64,000 nucleotides of DNA from CAJCJE01 sp963818685 (lineage in GTDB: Bacteria; Actinomycetota; Actinomycetes; Mycobacteriales; Pseudonocardiaceae), in assembly GCA_963818685.1 (NCBI GenBank), contig CAWFTJ010000007.1:1364001-1428000 (forward strand), written 5' to 3'. Below, in pieces: positions 32,520 through 41,698 of the stretch (the first letter of the stretch is position 1; each line of letters starts with the position of its first letter). Both the position numbers and the translations under genes were made by a program. The notes under the pieces are model-generated. The model did no database searches, had not been told where the DNA came from, and saw only the letters and a program-made list of their open reading frames with translations.

Positions 32520-32902
32520 ATGCACGTGGTCCGATCGAGGTCGCTGTGGCTGGTACCGCTGACCATGCTGCCGGTGCTTGACGAGGTGCTCGCGCTACGC
32601 GCGGTCGGCTTCACCTCCGCGCTGGGCCTCGCTCCACAGTTGACCGCGCCGGCGCGGAACACGAGCGGCCGACCTGGCTGCGCATCCTGCGCTGGAACCT
32701 GCTGTTCAACCTGCTCGGCTACGTGGTGCTCGCGCCGCGGGCAGCGGTCGCGGTCGGCGCGTCGGACACGTCGCTGTTCTGGTTCGTGCTCGGCGAGATC
32801 CTGCAGGCTCCCGCGCTCGCCCTTGGCGTCAATCCGACCTGGCACGCCGACCACCTGCCCGATCCCACCTTCGGCCAGTCGCCCTGTCAGGGAACCTGGT
32901 GA
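32520..32902 (+). pseudogene. Membrane protein gene with a single-base frame break
   Basis: The first frame reads SLWLVPLTMLPVLDEVLAL and LGLAPQLTAP; then, around 32648-32656 in a GC-rich run, one base is missing. The next frame continues sensibly with ERPTWLRILRWNLLFNLLGY, LFWFVLGEILQAPALALG and DPTFGQSPCQGTW to a stop at 32900-32902. The repaired product is ~127 residues with two or three membrane segments and no recognised family. It overlaps the convergent cytochrome b stop by 16 bp. Error or true decay cannot be told apart here. Confidence 0.5.
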
Positions 32903-34410
32903 ACCTGGTCCTTGTCCGGCTTCGTCGGTGTCGAGGCGAGCGCGGCCAGGTCGACCTCGCGTGACACCACCGCGCCGTGGTACTCGGACTCGCGCACCGG
33001 CTGGCGCAGTTCGAGGTAGTCGCCGCCCGCGGTGCGGACGATCACCCCGGTCGCAAGGCCGCGTTCGAGCACGGTGCGGTCGGCGGCCTGCAAACGCAGG
33101 CAGATTCGGTAGGTGATCAGGAAGGTCAGCGGTGGCAGCACCAGCACGCTGATCCGGCCGATCCACACCAGTTCCTCGATCGGCACGTTGATCCAGTAGG
33201 CGATGACGTCGTCGCCGGCCGCGATCACCAGCAGCGCGAAGTAGACCAGTGCCATCATGCCGACCGAGGTGCGGCCGGGGTTGTCCCTCGGGCGCTGCAA
33301 CAGGTTGTGGTGCCGGTGGTCCTTGCTCAGCCACCGTTCCAGGAACGGATAGGCCATCAGGGTCAGCACCATGCCGACCGGGATCACCGCGCCCGGCCAG
33401 AACGCGGTCGGCACCAGGTAGGGGCCCAGGGTGAACGACGTCGGTGGCCACAGCCGCAGCGTGCCCTCGACGAAGGCCATGTACCAGTCCGGTTGCGAGC
33501 CGGCCTGCACGATCGCGGGTTCGTAGGGCCCGTAGTGCCAGAGCGGGTTGATCTGCACCAGGCCGCCGAGCAGGCAGCACACGGCGATCACGCTCATGGC
33601 CAGGGTCATGCTGTGCAGCGAGAACACCGGCGCGAGCCTGCTGCCGACCACGTTGGCCTTGGTCTGCCTGCGGCCGGGGAACTGGGTGTGTTTCTGGAAC
33701 CACACGAAGGCAAGGTGCACGGCGATCAGCGCGAGGATGATGCCGGGCACGATCACCACGTGCGTGCTGAACATCCGGGAGATGATGATCGAGCCGGGAT
33801 ACTCGCCGCCGAAGATCAGCCATTGCAACCAGGTCCCGATGACCGGGATGGTCAGCACGATGCCGTCCGCGATCCGCAGGCCCGTTCCGGACAGCGAGTC
33901 GTCACCGAGCGAATAGCCGAGGAAGCCCTCGAAGATGCCGAGCATCAGCAGGGACGCGCCGATCACCCAGTTGAGTTCGCGTGGCTTGCGGAACGCGCCG
34001 GTGAAGAAGATGCGCAGCATGTGGATGGTGATCGCGGCGAGGAACAGCAACGCCGCCCAGTGGTGCACCTGCCGCGCGAAAAGGCCACCGCGCACAGCGA
34101 ACGAGATGTCCAGTGTGGAGGCGTAGGCGCGGGACATGTCCACGTCGTCCAGGTCCTTGTAGACGCCGTGATAGGTGACGTCGGCCATGGACGGGTCGAA
34201 CCACAGTGCGAGGTAGACGCCGGAGAGCAACAGGACGATGAAGCTGTACAGCGCGATTTCCCCGAACAGGAAGGAGAAGTGGTCGGGGAACACCTTGTTG
34301 ATGATCTTGCGGACGTTGCTCGCCGGATGGAACCGCTCGTCAGCCTCGTTCGCCGCTCGCGCGGCAACGCGCAACGGCAGCCCGCCCGGTCGGCTTTCCC
34401 ACAGCTTCAT
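32887..34410 (-). CDS. qcrB: Cytochrome b (QcrB-like) of a bc-type complex
   Basis: 507 residues with ~9 membrane segments. FLFGEIALYSFIVLLLSGVYLALWF opens the b-type domain; haem ligand pairs are in QVHHWAALLFLAAITIHMLRI and STHVVIVPGIILALIAVHLAF; PDWYMAFVEG is the Q-site PEWY equivalent (here P-D-W-Y). It would pass electrons from quinol. Unusually, it is encoded last in a cytochrome oxidase operon and no Rieske protein or cytochrome c1 gene is present. The ATG overlaps the upstream gene by ATGA. Confidence 0.9.
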   Translation of the reverse strand: MKLWESRPGGLPLRVAARAANEADERFHPASNVRKIINKVFPDHFSFLFGEIALYSFIVLLLSGVYLALWFDPSMADVTYHGVYKDLDDVDMSRAYASTLDISFAVRGGLFARQVHHWAALLFLAAITIHMLRIFFTGAFRKPRELNWVIGASLLMLGIFEGFLGYSLGDDSLSGTGLRIADGIVLTIPVIGTWLQWLIFGGEYPGSIIISRMFSTHVVIVPGIILALIAVHLAFVWFQKHTQFPGRRQTKANVVGSRLAPVFSLHSMTLAMSVIAVCCLLGGLVQINPLWHYGPYEPAIVQAGSQPDWYMAFVEGTLRLWPPTSFTLGPYLVPTAFWPGAVIPVGMVLTLMAYPFLERWLSKDHRHHNLLQRPRDNPGRTSVGMMALVYFALLVIAAGDDVIAYWINVPIEELVWIGRISVLVLPPLTFLITYRICLRLQAADRTVLERGLATGVIVRTAGGDYLELRQPVRESEYHGAVVSREVDLAALASTPTKPDKDQVHQVP

Positions 34411-34838
34411 GACTGCTCGTCCTCGGTGTCCTTGCGTTGCGGCGGGCTCTGGCCGTCCGGACCGAGCGCGAGCGGGGTGCCCGGTCGGAGCACCGTGGCC
34501 GGGACGCGCTCGGTGCGCAGGGTGAGCACGCACAGCAGGATCGGCAGGGCCGCGATGATCATCAGGAACAGGCCGTAGACGAAGCCGAGGCCGATGAGGG
34601 TCGCGGCGATCGCCGCGAAGCCGGCGGACGCGCTGCGGGTGGCGATCCGCAGCGGCGCGCTCGGGTTGGTCCGGTTGGCGACGCGCAGCGCGACAACGCC
34701 GAACGAGCCGACGATGACGACCGCGATCGCATAGACGATCAGCGGAAACGGGTCGTCGCGGTCGTAGATGACCAGCACGGCGGCGAGCAGCGCGTTGAAC
34801 GCAGCCCAGCCGAACACCACAGGAGCGCCGCGCGTCAT
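34407..34838 (-). CDS. Small membrane protein of the oxidase operon
   Basis: 143 residues with four hydrophobic segments (near 5-25, 30-52, 70-85 and 88-108) and a charged, Gln/Glu-rich cytoplasmic tail ending EDEQS. It overlaps CtaD and QcrB by 4 bp each, so it belongs to this complex. Position resembles that of the actinobacterial cytochrome oxidase subunit IV (CtaF), but the sequence is not clearly that family. Confidence 0.7.
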   Translation of the reverse strand: MTRGAPVVFGWAAFNALLAAVLVIYDRDDPFPLIVYAIAVVIVGSFGVVALRVANRTNPSAPLRIATRSASAGFAAIAATLIGLGFVYGLFLMIIAALPILLCVLTLRTERVPATVLRPGTPLALGPDGQSPPQRKDTEDEQS

Positions 34839-36460
34839 GATGGCGTCCTCGTCCGGTTGCGCAGGTCGAGCAGGGGCGCGTAGCTGGTGATCGGCGGCAG
34901 CGTGACGCCCTCGAAGTTCAGCGGCGGCGGGGGAGAGGTGGTGAACCACTCCAGCGTGAACCCGCCCCACGGATCGGAACCGGCCGGCCTGCGCCGACGC
35001 GCGGACACGAACACGTTGGCCACGAACACGATCATGGCGATGGCGAGCACCGCGGCCCCGCAGCTGGACAGTAGGTTGAGCGTGCTGAACCCGTCCTGCG
35101 GCTGGTAGGTGGCGACCCGGCGCGGCATGCCGTAGAGGCCGAGCCAGAACATCGGCAGGAACGTGAGGTTCGTGCCGACCACCATCAACCAGAAGTGCAG
35201 CCTGCCAAGGCCCTCGCGCAGGTGATAGCCGGTGATCTTGGGAAACCAGAAGTAGAACCCGGCGAAAAGGCCGAACACGCTGCCGGCCAGCAACGTGTAG
35301 TGGAAGTGCGCGACGATGAAGTAGCTGCCGCGCACCTCGTAGTCCACCGCGGTCGTGCCCACCATGATCCCGGTAAGGCCGCCGATGAGGAACTGCGGGA
35401 TGAAGGCGAGCGCGAACAACATGGGGGTGCGGAATCTCAGCCGCCCGCCGAGGATCGTGCCGAGCATGCCGAAGTACTCGACCCCGGCCGGGATCAACAG
35501 GGCGATCGAGGTCAGCGAGTAGTAGTCGTCCGCGGACTGGCCGGTGGTGAACATGTGGTGCCCCCACACGCTCATGGACAGCCCGGCGAAGGCGAGCAGC
35601 GCGAGCACGGTGCCGGGATAGCCGAAGAACCGGCGACCGGAGAAGGTCGCGAGCACCTCGGCGACCGCGCCGACGAACGGGAAGAACATCACGTACACGA
35701 CCGGATGGGCGTAGAACCAGAACAGGTTCTGGTAGCCGATGTTCCACAGGTTGTTCATGAACACCGAGGGCAGCATCCTGCCGATGACCACGAGCACGAG
35801 CGCGGCGAGCAGGGCCGGGAACGCGCCGATCACCATCAGGTTCGTGGTGATCATCGACCAGGTGAACACCGGCAGCCGCCGCATGGTCATGCCGGGCGCG
35901 CGTTTGAGCAGCGCGGTCCACAACACACTGCCGCCGATCAGGATCATGCCGACCGTGGACAGGAAAACCCCGAGAATCCACAGGTCCTGGCCGGCGCCCG
36001 GACTGAACCGGGAGTCGGACAGGGGCGTGTAGTTCGTCCAACCGGTCGCGGCGGTACCGGTGGACACCGAGAAACCGGACAGCATGATGAGCGCGCCGCC
36101 CAGGTACACCCAGTAGCCGAACATGGTCGTGCGCGGCGCGGCCACGTTCGGCGCGCCCACCTGCAACGGCACCAGGTACAGACCCATGGCCAGGGCGAAG
36201 GGCGTGATGGCCAGATAGATCATGCCGGAGCCGTGAATGGTGAAGATCTCGTTGTAGACCTGCTCGGGCAGGAACCGGTTGTCCGGCCGGGCGAGCTGGT
36301 AGCGCATCAGCAGCGCGAGCACGCCCATGCCAAGGAACAGCACGAGCGCGGTGCCGCCGGTGAGGATCGCGATTCGCTTGTGGTCGGTGGTGATCAGCCA
36401 CGAACGCAGGTGGGTCCGCTGGGGGGACGCCTCCTCGGTGGCCTCGGACAGCGCCGTCAT
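34835..36460 (-). CDS. ctaD: Cytochrome c oxidase subunit I (A2-like haem-copper oxidase)
   Basis: 541 residues, 12 predicted helices. Haem a ligand His in FTIHGSGMIYLA; CuB ligands in YAHPVVYVMFF and WGHHMFTTG; haem a3/a ligands in FIVAHFHYTLLAG. The D-channel glutamate of A1 oxidases (HPEVY) is replaced: the motif YAHPVV resembles the YSHPxV motif of A2-type oxidases. It reduces O2 to water and pumps protons. It sits between CtaC and a small membrane gene with ATGA overlaps. Distinct from the usual housekeeping ctaD expected elsewhere. Confidence 0.9.
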   Translation of the reverse strand: MTALSEATEEASPQRTHLRSWLITTDHKRIAILTGGTALVLFLGMGVLALLMRYQLARPDNRFLPEQVYNEIFTIHGSGMIYLAITPFALAMGLYLVPLQVGAPNVAAPRTTMFGYWVYLGGALIMLSGFSVSTGTAATGWTNYTPLSDSRFSPGAGQDLWILGVFLSTVGMILIGGSVLWTALLKRAPGMTMRRLPVFTWSMITTNLMVIGAFPALLAALVLVVIGRMLPSVFMNNLWNIGYQNLFWFYAHPVVYVMFFPFVGAVAEVLATFSGRRFFGYPGTVLALLAFAGLSMSVWGHHMFTTGQSADDYYSLTSIALLIPAGVEYFGMLGTILGGRLRFRTPMLFALAFIPQFLIGGLTGIMVGTTAVDYEVRGSYFIVAHFHYTLLAGSVFGLFAGFYFWFPKITGYHLREGLGRLHFWLMVVGTNLTFLPMFWLGLYGMPRRVATYQPQDGFSTLNLLSSCGAAVLAIAMIVFVANVFVSARRRRPAGSDPWGGFTLEWFTTSPPPPLNFEGVTLPPITSYAPLLDLRNRTRTPS

Positions 36461-37107
36461 GCCTGGCCGCCGTGCTGGGCCAGCCACTGCCGGTACTGCT
36501 GCGGCGAGACCGCCTTCACCCAGAAGTCCATTGTGGTGTGGTAGGTGCCGCAGTACTCGGCGCACCGGCCGAGCCACACGCCCTGCTTGGTGAAGTTGAG
36601 GTCGAAGGTGTTGGTGTGATCGGGATACGCGTCGACCTTCACGTCCAGCGCCGGTATCCAGAACGAGTGCACCACGTCCTGTGAGGTCAGCTCGATCTGC
36701 ACGGGCCGGCCGGTCGGCACGACCATGGTCGGATATTGGTCTGTCGTGCACGCGCCGGTGACCGTGACGGGTGCGTCGAGGTAGTGGAACCGCCAGCACC
36801 ACTGGAACGCGGTCACCGACACCTTGGCGGGCGCGGGACCGTGCGTGGCGACCGGATGCGCGGACGCGGTGTCCTGCGCGTTGGCGGACACGGTGAACCA
36901 CACCAGGAAGCCGGCCACCCCGGCGAGCAGGCCGACATAGACCCACTCCAGCCCGTTCCGCTGCGCCTTCCCCGATGGCGCCACGCCGCGTCCGGCCCGT
37001 CTGCGGATCAGCGCGACGATCAGCGCGAGCGCGACCAACACGAACACCCCGCCGGCAATCGCTCCCTCGACGGTGAACACGCGCGCGAAGACGTCGTGGA
37101 AGGTCAC
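36457..37107 (-). CDS. ctaC: Cytochrome c oxidase subunit II
   Basis: 216 residues. Two N-terminal membrane helices (GAIAGGVFVLVALALIVALI; GLLAGVAGFLVWFTV) and a periplasmic cupredoxin domain with the CuA ligands: His in VVHSFWIPAL and CAEYCGTYHTTM (C-x3-C-x3-H-x2-M with Glu). No fused cytochrome c domain and no lipobox are seen. The GTG at 37107 has GGAGG 9 bases upstream; the longer open frame is unlike a protein. First gene of the four-gene operon, divergent from CopD-CtaG. Confidence 0.9.
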   Translation of the reverse strand: MTFHDVFARVFTVEGAIAGGVFVLVALALIVALIRRRAGRGVAPSGKAQRNGLEWVYVGLLAGVAGFLVWFTVSANAQDTASAHPVATHGPAPAKVSVTAFQWCWRFHYLDAPVTVTGACTTDQYPTMVVPTGRPVQIELTSQDVVHSFWIPALDVKVDAYPDHTNTFDLNFTKQGVWLGRCAEYCGTYHTTMDFWVKAVSPQQYRQWLAQHGGQA

Positions 37108-37145
37108 GGGCGGGATCCTCCTGTCCGACACACGGTTTTTCCGAC

Positions 37146-37174
37146 GGTTACCCGTGTCCGGCCGGGGTATACCC
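37146..37174 (+). promoter_or_regulatory. σB-type promoter between oxidase operon and CopD-CtaG
   Basis: GGTTA (37146-37150)-N14-GGGTAT (37165-37170) reads toward CopD-CtaG. The -10 is part of the palindrome GGGTATACCC (37165-37174), so the opposite strand also has a perfect GGGTAT facing the ctaC operon, but with a poorer -35 (GTTCT at 17 bp). Confidence 0.6.
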
Positions 37175-37221
37175 GGCAATGCGTACGAGGAAGAACGCGA
37201 GGTGACCAACTGCGACGCACG

Positions 37222-39081
37222 ATGTTCCGCCCCCTGCTGGCCGCCGCGTTCCTCGCGGCCTGCGCCGCCGTGTTCGTCGCCGTGCTCAGCGGTGCCTGGC
37301 CCTACACGGCGCTGGGCAACACCGATCCCGGTGCCCTGGTGCGGATCGGCGCGCCGGCCCTGCGGCTGGTCGCGGACGCGTCGGCGACGGTGACCATCGG
37401 TTCGCTCGCGTTCGCCGCGTCCTTCACCTCGTCGCCGACCGCGAGTTGCCGCACCGCGAGTCGCGCGGCAACGCTGTGGGCGGTGGCGGCGGGCGCGCTG
37501 ATCCCGTTCGATGTCGCCGACCAGACCGGCCAGTCGCTGGCCGGCCCGTCAGCCGGCGCGACCAGCAGCGTCGGCATGACAACGTGGCAGCTGTTCTCGA
37601 CGCTGGAAACCCCGATCGCCTGGCTGGTCACGGCCTGGCTCGCGGTGGGCATCGCACTCGCCAGCCACACGCTGACCAGCAGGCGCACGCTGATCGTGGT
37701 GTTCGGTGTCGCGCTGCTCACCGTGCTGCCCGCGCTGGCCACCGGCCATGCGTCCTCGAACACCGGCCACGACATCGCGACCGGCGCCCTGTTCGTGCAC
37801 GTGCCGCTCGCCCTGCTCTGGCTCGGCGTGCTGATCGCGCTGACCCGCGCCCGCTGGCAGACCGGCCTGCCGGCCGACGAGGTGGTCGCCCGGTATCGGC
37901 GACTGGCCGGCTGGTGCTGGCTCGGGCTGGCCGGGTCCGGCCTACTCGTCGCGGCGGTGCTCGCGCCACCGACCTCCTGGGCCGACCCGGCCTACGACGC
38001 GTTGGTGCTGGTCAAGATCGTGCTCATGGTTGCGCTCGGCCTGCTCGGCGCTGCCGGCCGACGTGCGCTGGTGCGCCGCGCCTTCGTCGGCAGGCTGGCC
38101 GTGGCCGAACTGGTCCTGCTCGGCGCCACGGTCGGGATCTCGGTCGGCCTGACCCACCTGCCACCGCCAGCGTTCCTCGGGCATGCGGTCAGCCCGCAGC
38201 AGACCCTGCTCGGCTACAACCTCACCGTGCCGCCCGGACTCCGATCCGTCCTGCTTGGCTGGCGGTTCGAGCCGGTGTTCGCCTGCATCGCGGTCGTGCT
38301 GGCCGTGCTCTACCTGATCGCGGTCCGGCGCGTCGGCCGGACCTGGCCGGTGCGCAGGACGGTCAACTGGTGCCTCGGCTGCGCCGTGCTGCTGGTCGCG
38401 ACGAACTCCGGCATCGCCCGCTATGCCGGCGCCATGTTCAGCTACGAGATGGCCAGCCACATGCTGGTGGCCATGCTCGCGCCGATCCTGTTGGCGCTGG
38501 GCAGCCCGGCCAACCTGGCCGCCGCAGCGCTGGGCCGCGAGAGCGTCGGCACGTCGCGGGCCATGACCGTGCTCACGCACCCGTTGGTCGCATATGGACT
38601 GTTTGTCACCGCGCCGTTCCTGCTCTACACCACCGGCCTTTATGACGTGGCCGTGCGGTTCCACTGGGCGCACCTGTTGATCGACGCAGTGTTCCTCGGC
38701 ATCGGCTACCTGTTCGCCCTGGTCACCGTCGGGCTCGACCCGGTACCCCGGCCGTTGCCTTCGGTGGCAAGGGCCGGCCTGCTGCTGGCGGCGATGCCGG
38801 GCGACGTGGTGTTCTGCGCCGTGCTGATCAGCGGCGGTACCGTGCTCGGCAACGGCGTTGCCGCCGCCAACTTCTACTCCTCGCTCGGGCTGCCCTGGGT
38901 GCCCGACCTGCTCGCCGACCAGCGGCTCGGCGGCCTGATCGCGCTGGTCGTCGGCGAGGGCAGCCTGGTGCTCGCGCTGGTCGCGTTGCTGTGCCGCTGG
39001 CACCGGGTGGACGACACCGTCGAGGACGAGACCGCGAGCGAACTGGCCGTCGCGGTGCGCGCAGCGCGGAGCCGGACGTGA
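37222..39081 (+). CDS. CopD-CtaG fusion: copper import / cytochrome oxidase assembly membrane protein
   Basis: 619 residues, with about 15 membrane segments. The N-terminal half (~90-310) is CopD-like (TWQLFSTLETPIAWLVTAWLAVGIAL, ATGHASSNTGHD, ALFVHVPLALLWLG with conserved His). The C-terminal half (~350-610) is CtaG (caa3_CtaG) with YEMASHMLVAMLAPILLALGSP, WAHLLIDAVFLGIGYLF and a conserved DLLADQRLGG. The fusion is common in actinobacteria and supplies Cu to the oxidase, consistent with divergence from ctaC/ctaD. The start lies ~50 bp behind a σB-like promoter. Confidence 0.9.
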   Translation: MFRPLLAAAFLAACAAVFVAVLSGAWPYTALGNTDPGALVRIGAPALRLVADASATVTIGSLAFAASFTSSPTASCRTASRAATLWAVAAGALIPFDVADQTGQSLAGPSAGATSSVGMTTWQLFSTLETPIAWLVTAWLAVGIALASHTLTSRRTLIVVFGVALLTVLPALATGHASSNTGHDIATGALFVHVPLALLWLGVLIALTRARWQTGLPADEVVARYRRLAGWCWLGLAGSGLLVAAVLAPPTSWADPAYDALVLVKIVLMVALGLLGAAGRRALVRRAFVGRLAVAELVLLGATVGISVGLTHLPPPAFLGHAVSPQQTLLGYNLTVPPGLRSVLLGWRFEPVFACIAVVLAVLYLIAVRRVGRTWPVRRTVNWCLGCAVLLVATNSGIARYAGAMFSYEMASHMLVAMLAPILLALGSPANLAAAALGRESVGTSRAMTVLTHPLVAYGLFVTAPFLLYTTGLYDVAVRFHWAHLLIDAVFLGIGYLFALVTVGLDPVPRPLPSVARAGLLLAAMPGDVVFCAVLISGGTVLGNGVAAANFYSSLGLPWVPDLLADQRLGGLIALVVGEGSLVLALVALLCRWHRVDDTVEDETASELAVAVRAARSRT

Positions 39082-39545
39082 CCGGCGACGTCATCGCCTG
39101 GGCGGCCACCGGCCTGCTGACCTCGGTGATCGCGCCAGTTCTGCTGCTGATCAGCAGAACGTCGCGCTGGGACCGGATCGCCATTCCCGGCGGGCTGGCC
39201 TTCCCGGTGTTCCTCGTGCTGCACGGCCTGATCGCCTACCTGCTCACGCTGCGTCCGACCGTGCCTGTCTGGCTCGCGCTGCACGTGGTGCTGCTCGCCG
39301 GCGCGCTGCTGTTCTGGTTGCCGATCTTCGGCCACACGCGCAGACTTTCCGATCCGCTCCGCGTGCTGTACCTGTTCCTGTCGATGCCGCCGCTGGATCT
39401 CACCGGAGTGCTGGTGATCGTGCTCGGCGACCACGCGGGCGGGTTGGCCATGATCGTCGCGATGCTGCCTGCCGCGCTGATCACGTTGGTGGTCACCTGG
39501 CGCTGGGTCGCCAACGAGGACGCCGTGCTCACCGTGGATAGCTGA
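39078..39545 (+). CDS. Membrane protein, CtaG-family-like small partner
   Basis: 155 residues with five hydrophobic segments. The segment FPVFLVLHGLIAYLLTLRPTVPVWLALHVVLLAGALLFWLPI and the following LYLFLSMPPLDLTGV echo the CtaG C-terminal half, so it may be a CtaG-derived copy. The GTG at 39078 overlaps the CopD-CtaG stop. Function is probably in oxidase assembly, by context only. Confidence 0.65.
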   Translation: MTGDVIAWAATGLLTSVIAPVLLLISRTSRWDRIAIPGGLAFPVFLVLHGLIAYLLTLRPTVPVWLALHVVLLAGALLFWLPIFGHTRRLSDPLRVLYLFLSMPPLDLTGVLVIVLGDHAGGLAMIVAMLPAALITLVVTWRWVANEDAVLTVDS

Positions 39546-39561
39546 CCGACCCTCGGGGCAT
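39536..39561 (+). promoter_or_regulatory. σB-type promoter for the catalase gene
   Basis: GGATA (39536-39540)-N15-GGGCAT (39556-39561), one mismatch from GGGTAT. The catalase ATG at 39571 follows 9 bp after the -10 with no Shine-Dalgarno, which fits a leaderless mRNA. Confidence 0.5.
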
Positions 39562-39570
39562 ACCGGCGGC

Positions 39571-41685
39571 ATGACCGGAACCGACGACAAGGACCAGCAG
39601 CTGGCGCGGCACCGGGTCGGGATGGACGGCAGCAAGCTGACCACGGCACAGGGAGTCCGCGTCGGTCAGACCGACGACTCGCTCACCGTCGGCGAGCGCG
39701 GTCCGACGTTGCTTGAGGACTTCCACGCCAGGGAGAAGATCACCCACTTCGACCACGAGCGGATTCCGGAACGCGTCGTACACGCGCGTGGCGCGGGCGC
39801 CTACGGCTACTTCGAGCCCTACGACAACTCGCTCGCGCAGTACACGGCGGCGGAGTTCCTGACAGAGCCGGGACTGCGCACACCGGTGTTCGTGCGGTTC
39901 TCCACGGTCGCCGGTTCGCGCGGGTCCGCGGACACCGTGCGCGACGTGCGCGGCTTCGCCACCAAGTTCTACACCCGCCACGGCAACTACGACCTGGTCG
40001 GCAACAACATGCCGGTGTTCTTCATCCAGGACGGCATCCAGTTCCCCGACTTCGTGCACGCGGTCAAACCCGAACCGCACAACGAGATCCCGCAGGCGCA
40101 GTCCGCGCACGACACGCTGTGGGACTTCGTTGCCCGCCAACCGGAAACACTGCACACGATCATGTGGCTGATGTCGGATCGGGCGCTGCCGCGCAGCTAT
40201 CGGATGATGCAGGGCTTCGGTGTGCACACCTTCCGCCTTGTATCCAGGGAGGGGCGCGGCACGTTCGTGAAGTTCCACTGGACGCCGAAGCTCGGCACGC
40301 ACTCGCTGGTGTGGGACGAGACGCAGAAGATCGCCGGCAAGGACCCCGACTTCAACCGGCGCGACCTCTGGGAAGCCATCGAACTCGGCAACTACCCCGA
40401 GTGGGAGTTGGGCGTGCAGCTCGTCCCGGAGGCCGACGAGTTCGCCTTCGACTTCGACCTGCTCGACGCCACCAAGATCATCCCGGAGGAGCAGGTCCCG
40501 GTTACGCCGGTCGGTCGGATGGTGCTCGACCGCAACCCGAACAACTTCTTCGCCGAGACCGAACAGGTCGCCTTCCACACCGCGAACGTGGTGCCCGGCA
40601 TCGACTTCACCAACGACCCGCTGTTGCAGGCTCGCAACTTCTCCTACCTGGACACCCAGCTGATCCGGCTCGGCGGACCGAACTTCGCGCAGATCCCGGT
40701 CAACCGCCCGGTCGTCGAGGTGCACGACAACCAGCGCGACGGCTACCACCAGCACCGCATCCACGAGGGCCGCACCAGCTACACGGAGAACACGCTCGGC
40801 GGCGGCTGCCCGATGGCGACCGGCGAGTTCCCCGAGGTGTTCGCGCACTACCAGCAGGCGGTCGAGGGCAGCAAGATCCGCAGGCGCAGTGCGAGCTTCA
40901 CCGACCACTACAGCCAGGCCACGCTGTTCTGGAACAGCATGACCGAGGTGGAGCGCGAACACATCGTCGCAGCGTTCCGTTTCGAACTCGGCCACGTCGA
41001 CACCGAGCAGATCCGCGCAGACGTCGTCGCCCAGCTGGACAAGGTCGACCGCGGACTGGCCACCGAGGTCGCGCACGGCGTCGGCGTCCCGGCACCGACC
41101 GGGCCCGCGCCGGAGAACCACGGCCGGACCTCGCCCGCGCTCAGCCAGATCGTCCGGGCGCGCGAACTCGACGCCGGCATCGCCACCCGTAAGATCGCGC
41201 TACTGGTCGCGGACGGCGTCGACGGCATCGGCACCGACGCGCTGGCCTCTGCGCTGCGCGAGCGCGGTGCCCTTGTCGAGCTGCTCGCGCCCTCGGCCGG
41301 CACGGTGCGCAGCGCGAACGGCGAGGACCTCAAGGCCGACCGGGCGATCAACACGATGGCCTCGGTGCTCTACGACGCCGTCGCCGTGCCGTGCGGCCCG
41401 GACAGCGTCGAGACGCTGTCCGCCGACGGCTACGCGGTGCACTTCGTTGCCGAGGCATACAAGCACGCCAAGGCCGTCGCCGCGTTCGGCGCCGGCCGCG
41501 ACCTGCTGCGCGCCGCGCACGTCGACGCGGAACTGGCCGACGGCGAGGACGTGACCGTGGACAAGGGCGTCGTGACCACCGGTCGCGCGGAACGGACCCT
41601 GCCTGTGGAGTTCGCGGAGCGGTTCGCGAAGCTGATCGCCGGTCACCGGGTCTGGCAGCGCGAGACCGCGCACATCCCCGCCTGA
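39571..41685 (+). CDS. katE: Large-subunit monofunctional catalase (HPII type)
   Basis: 704 residues, the length of clade-2 large catalases. Catalytic His is in RVVHARGAGAYGYF, the Asn in GNNMPVFFIQDG, and the proximal haem Tyr in RNFSYLDTQL. Residues ~550-700 form the flavodoxin/GATase1-like C-terminal domain (KIALLVADGVDG, ...VAFGAGRDLL). It destroys H2O2 in the cytoplasm and is a typical stationary-phase or osmotic stress enzyme, in line with the σB-like promoter in front. Very confident. Confidence 0.97.
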   Translation: MTGTDDKDQQLARHRVGMDGSKLTTAQGVRVGQTDDSLTVGERGPTLLEDFHAREKITHFDHERIPERVVHARGAGAYGYFEPYDNSLAQYTAAEFLTEPGLRTPVFVRFSTVAGSRGSADTVRDVRGFATKFYTRHGNYDLVGNNMPVFFIQDGIQFPDFVHAVKPEPHNEIPQAQSAHDTLWDFVARQPETLHTIMWLMSDRALPRSYRMMQGFGVHTFRLVSREGRGTFVKFHWTPKLGTHSLVWDETQKIAGKDPDFNRRDLWEAIELGNYPEWELGVQLVPEADEFAFDFDLLDATKIIPEEQVPVTPVGRMVLDRNPNNFFAETEQVAFHTANVVPGIDFTNDPLLQARNFSYLDTQLIRLGGPNFAQIPVNRPVVEVHDNQRDGYHQHRIHEGRTSYTENTLGGGCPMATGEFPEVFAHYQQAVEGSKIRRRSASFTDHYSQATLFWNSMTEVEREHIVAAFRFELGHVDTEQIRADVVAQLDKVDRGLATEVAHGVGVPAPTGPAPENHGRTSPALSQIVRARELDAGIATRKIALLVADGVDGIGTDALASALRERGALVELLAPSAGTVRSANGEDLKADRAINTMASVLYDAVAVPCGPDSVETLSADGYAVHFVAEAYKHAKAVAAFGAGRDLLRAAHVDAELADGEDVTVDKGVVTTGRAERTLPVEFAERFAKLIAGHRVWQRETAHIPA

Positions 41686-41698
41686 CCGGGGTTCCGCG

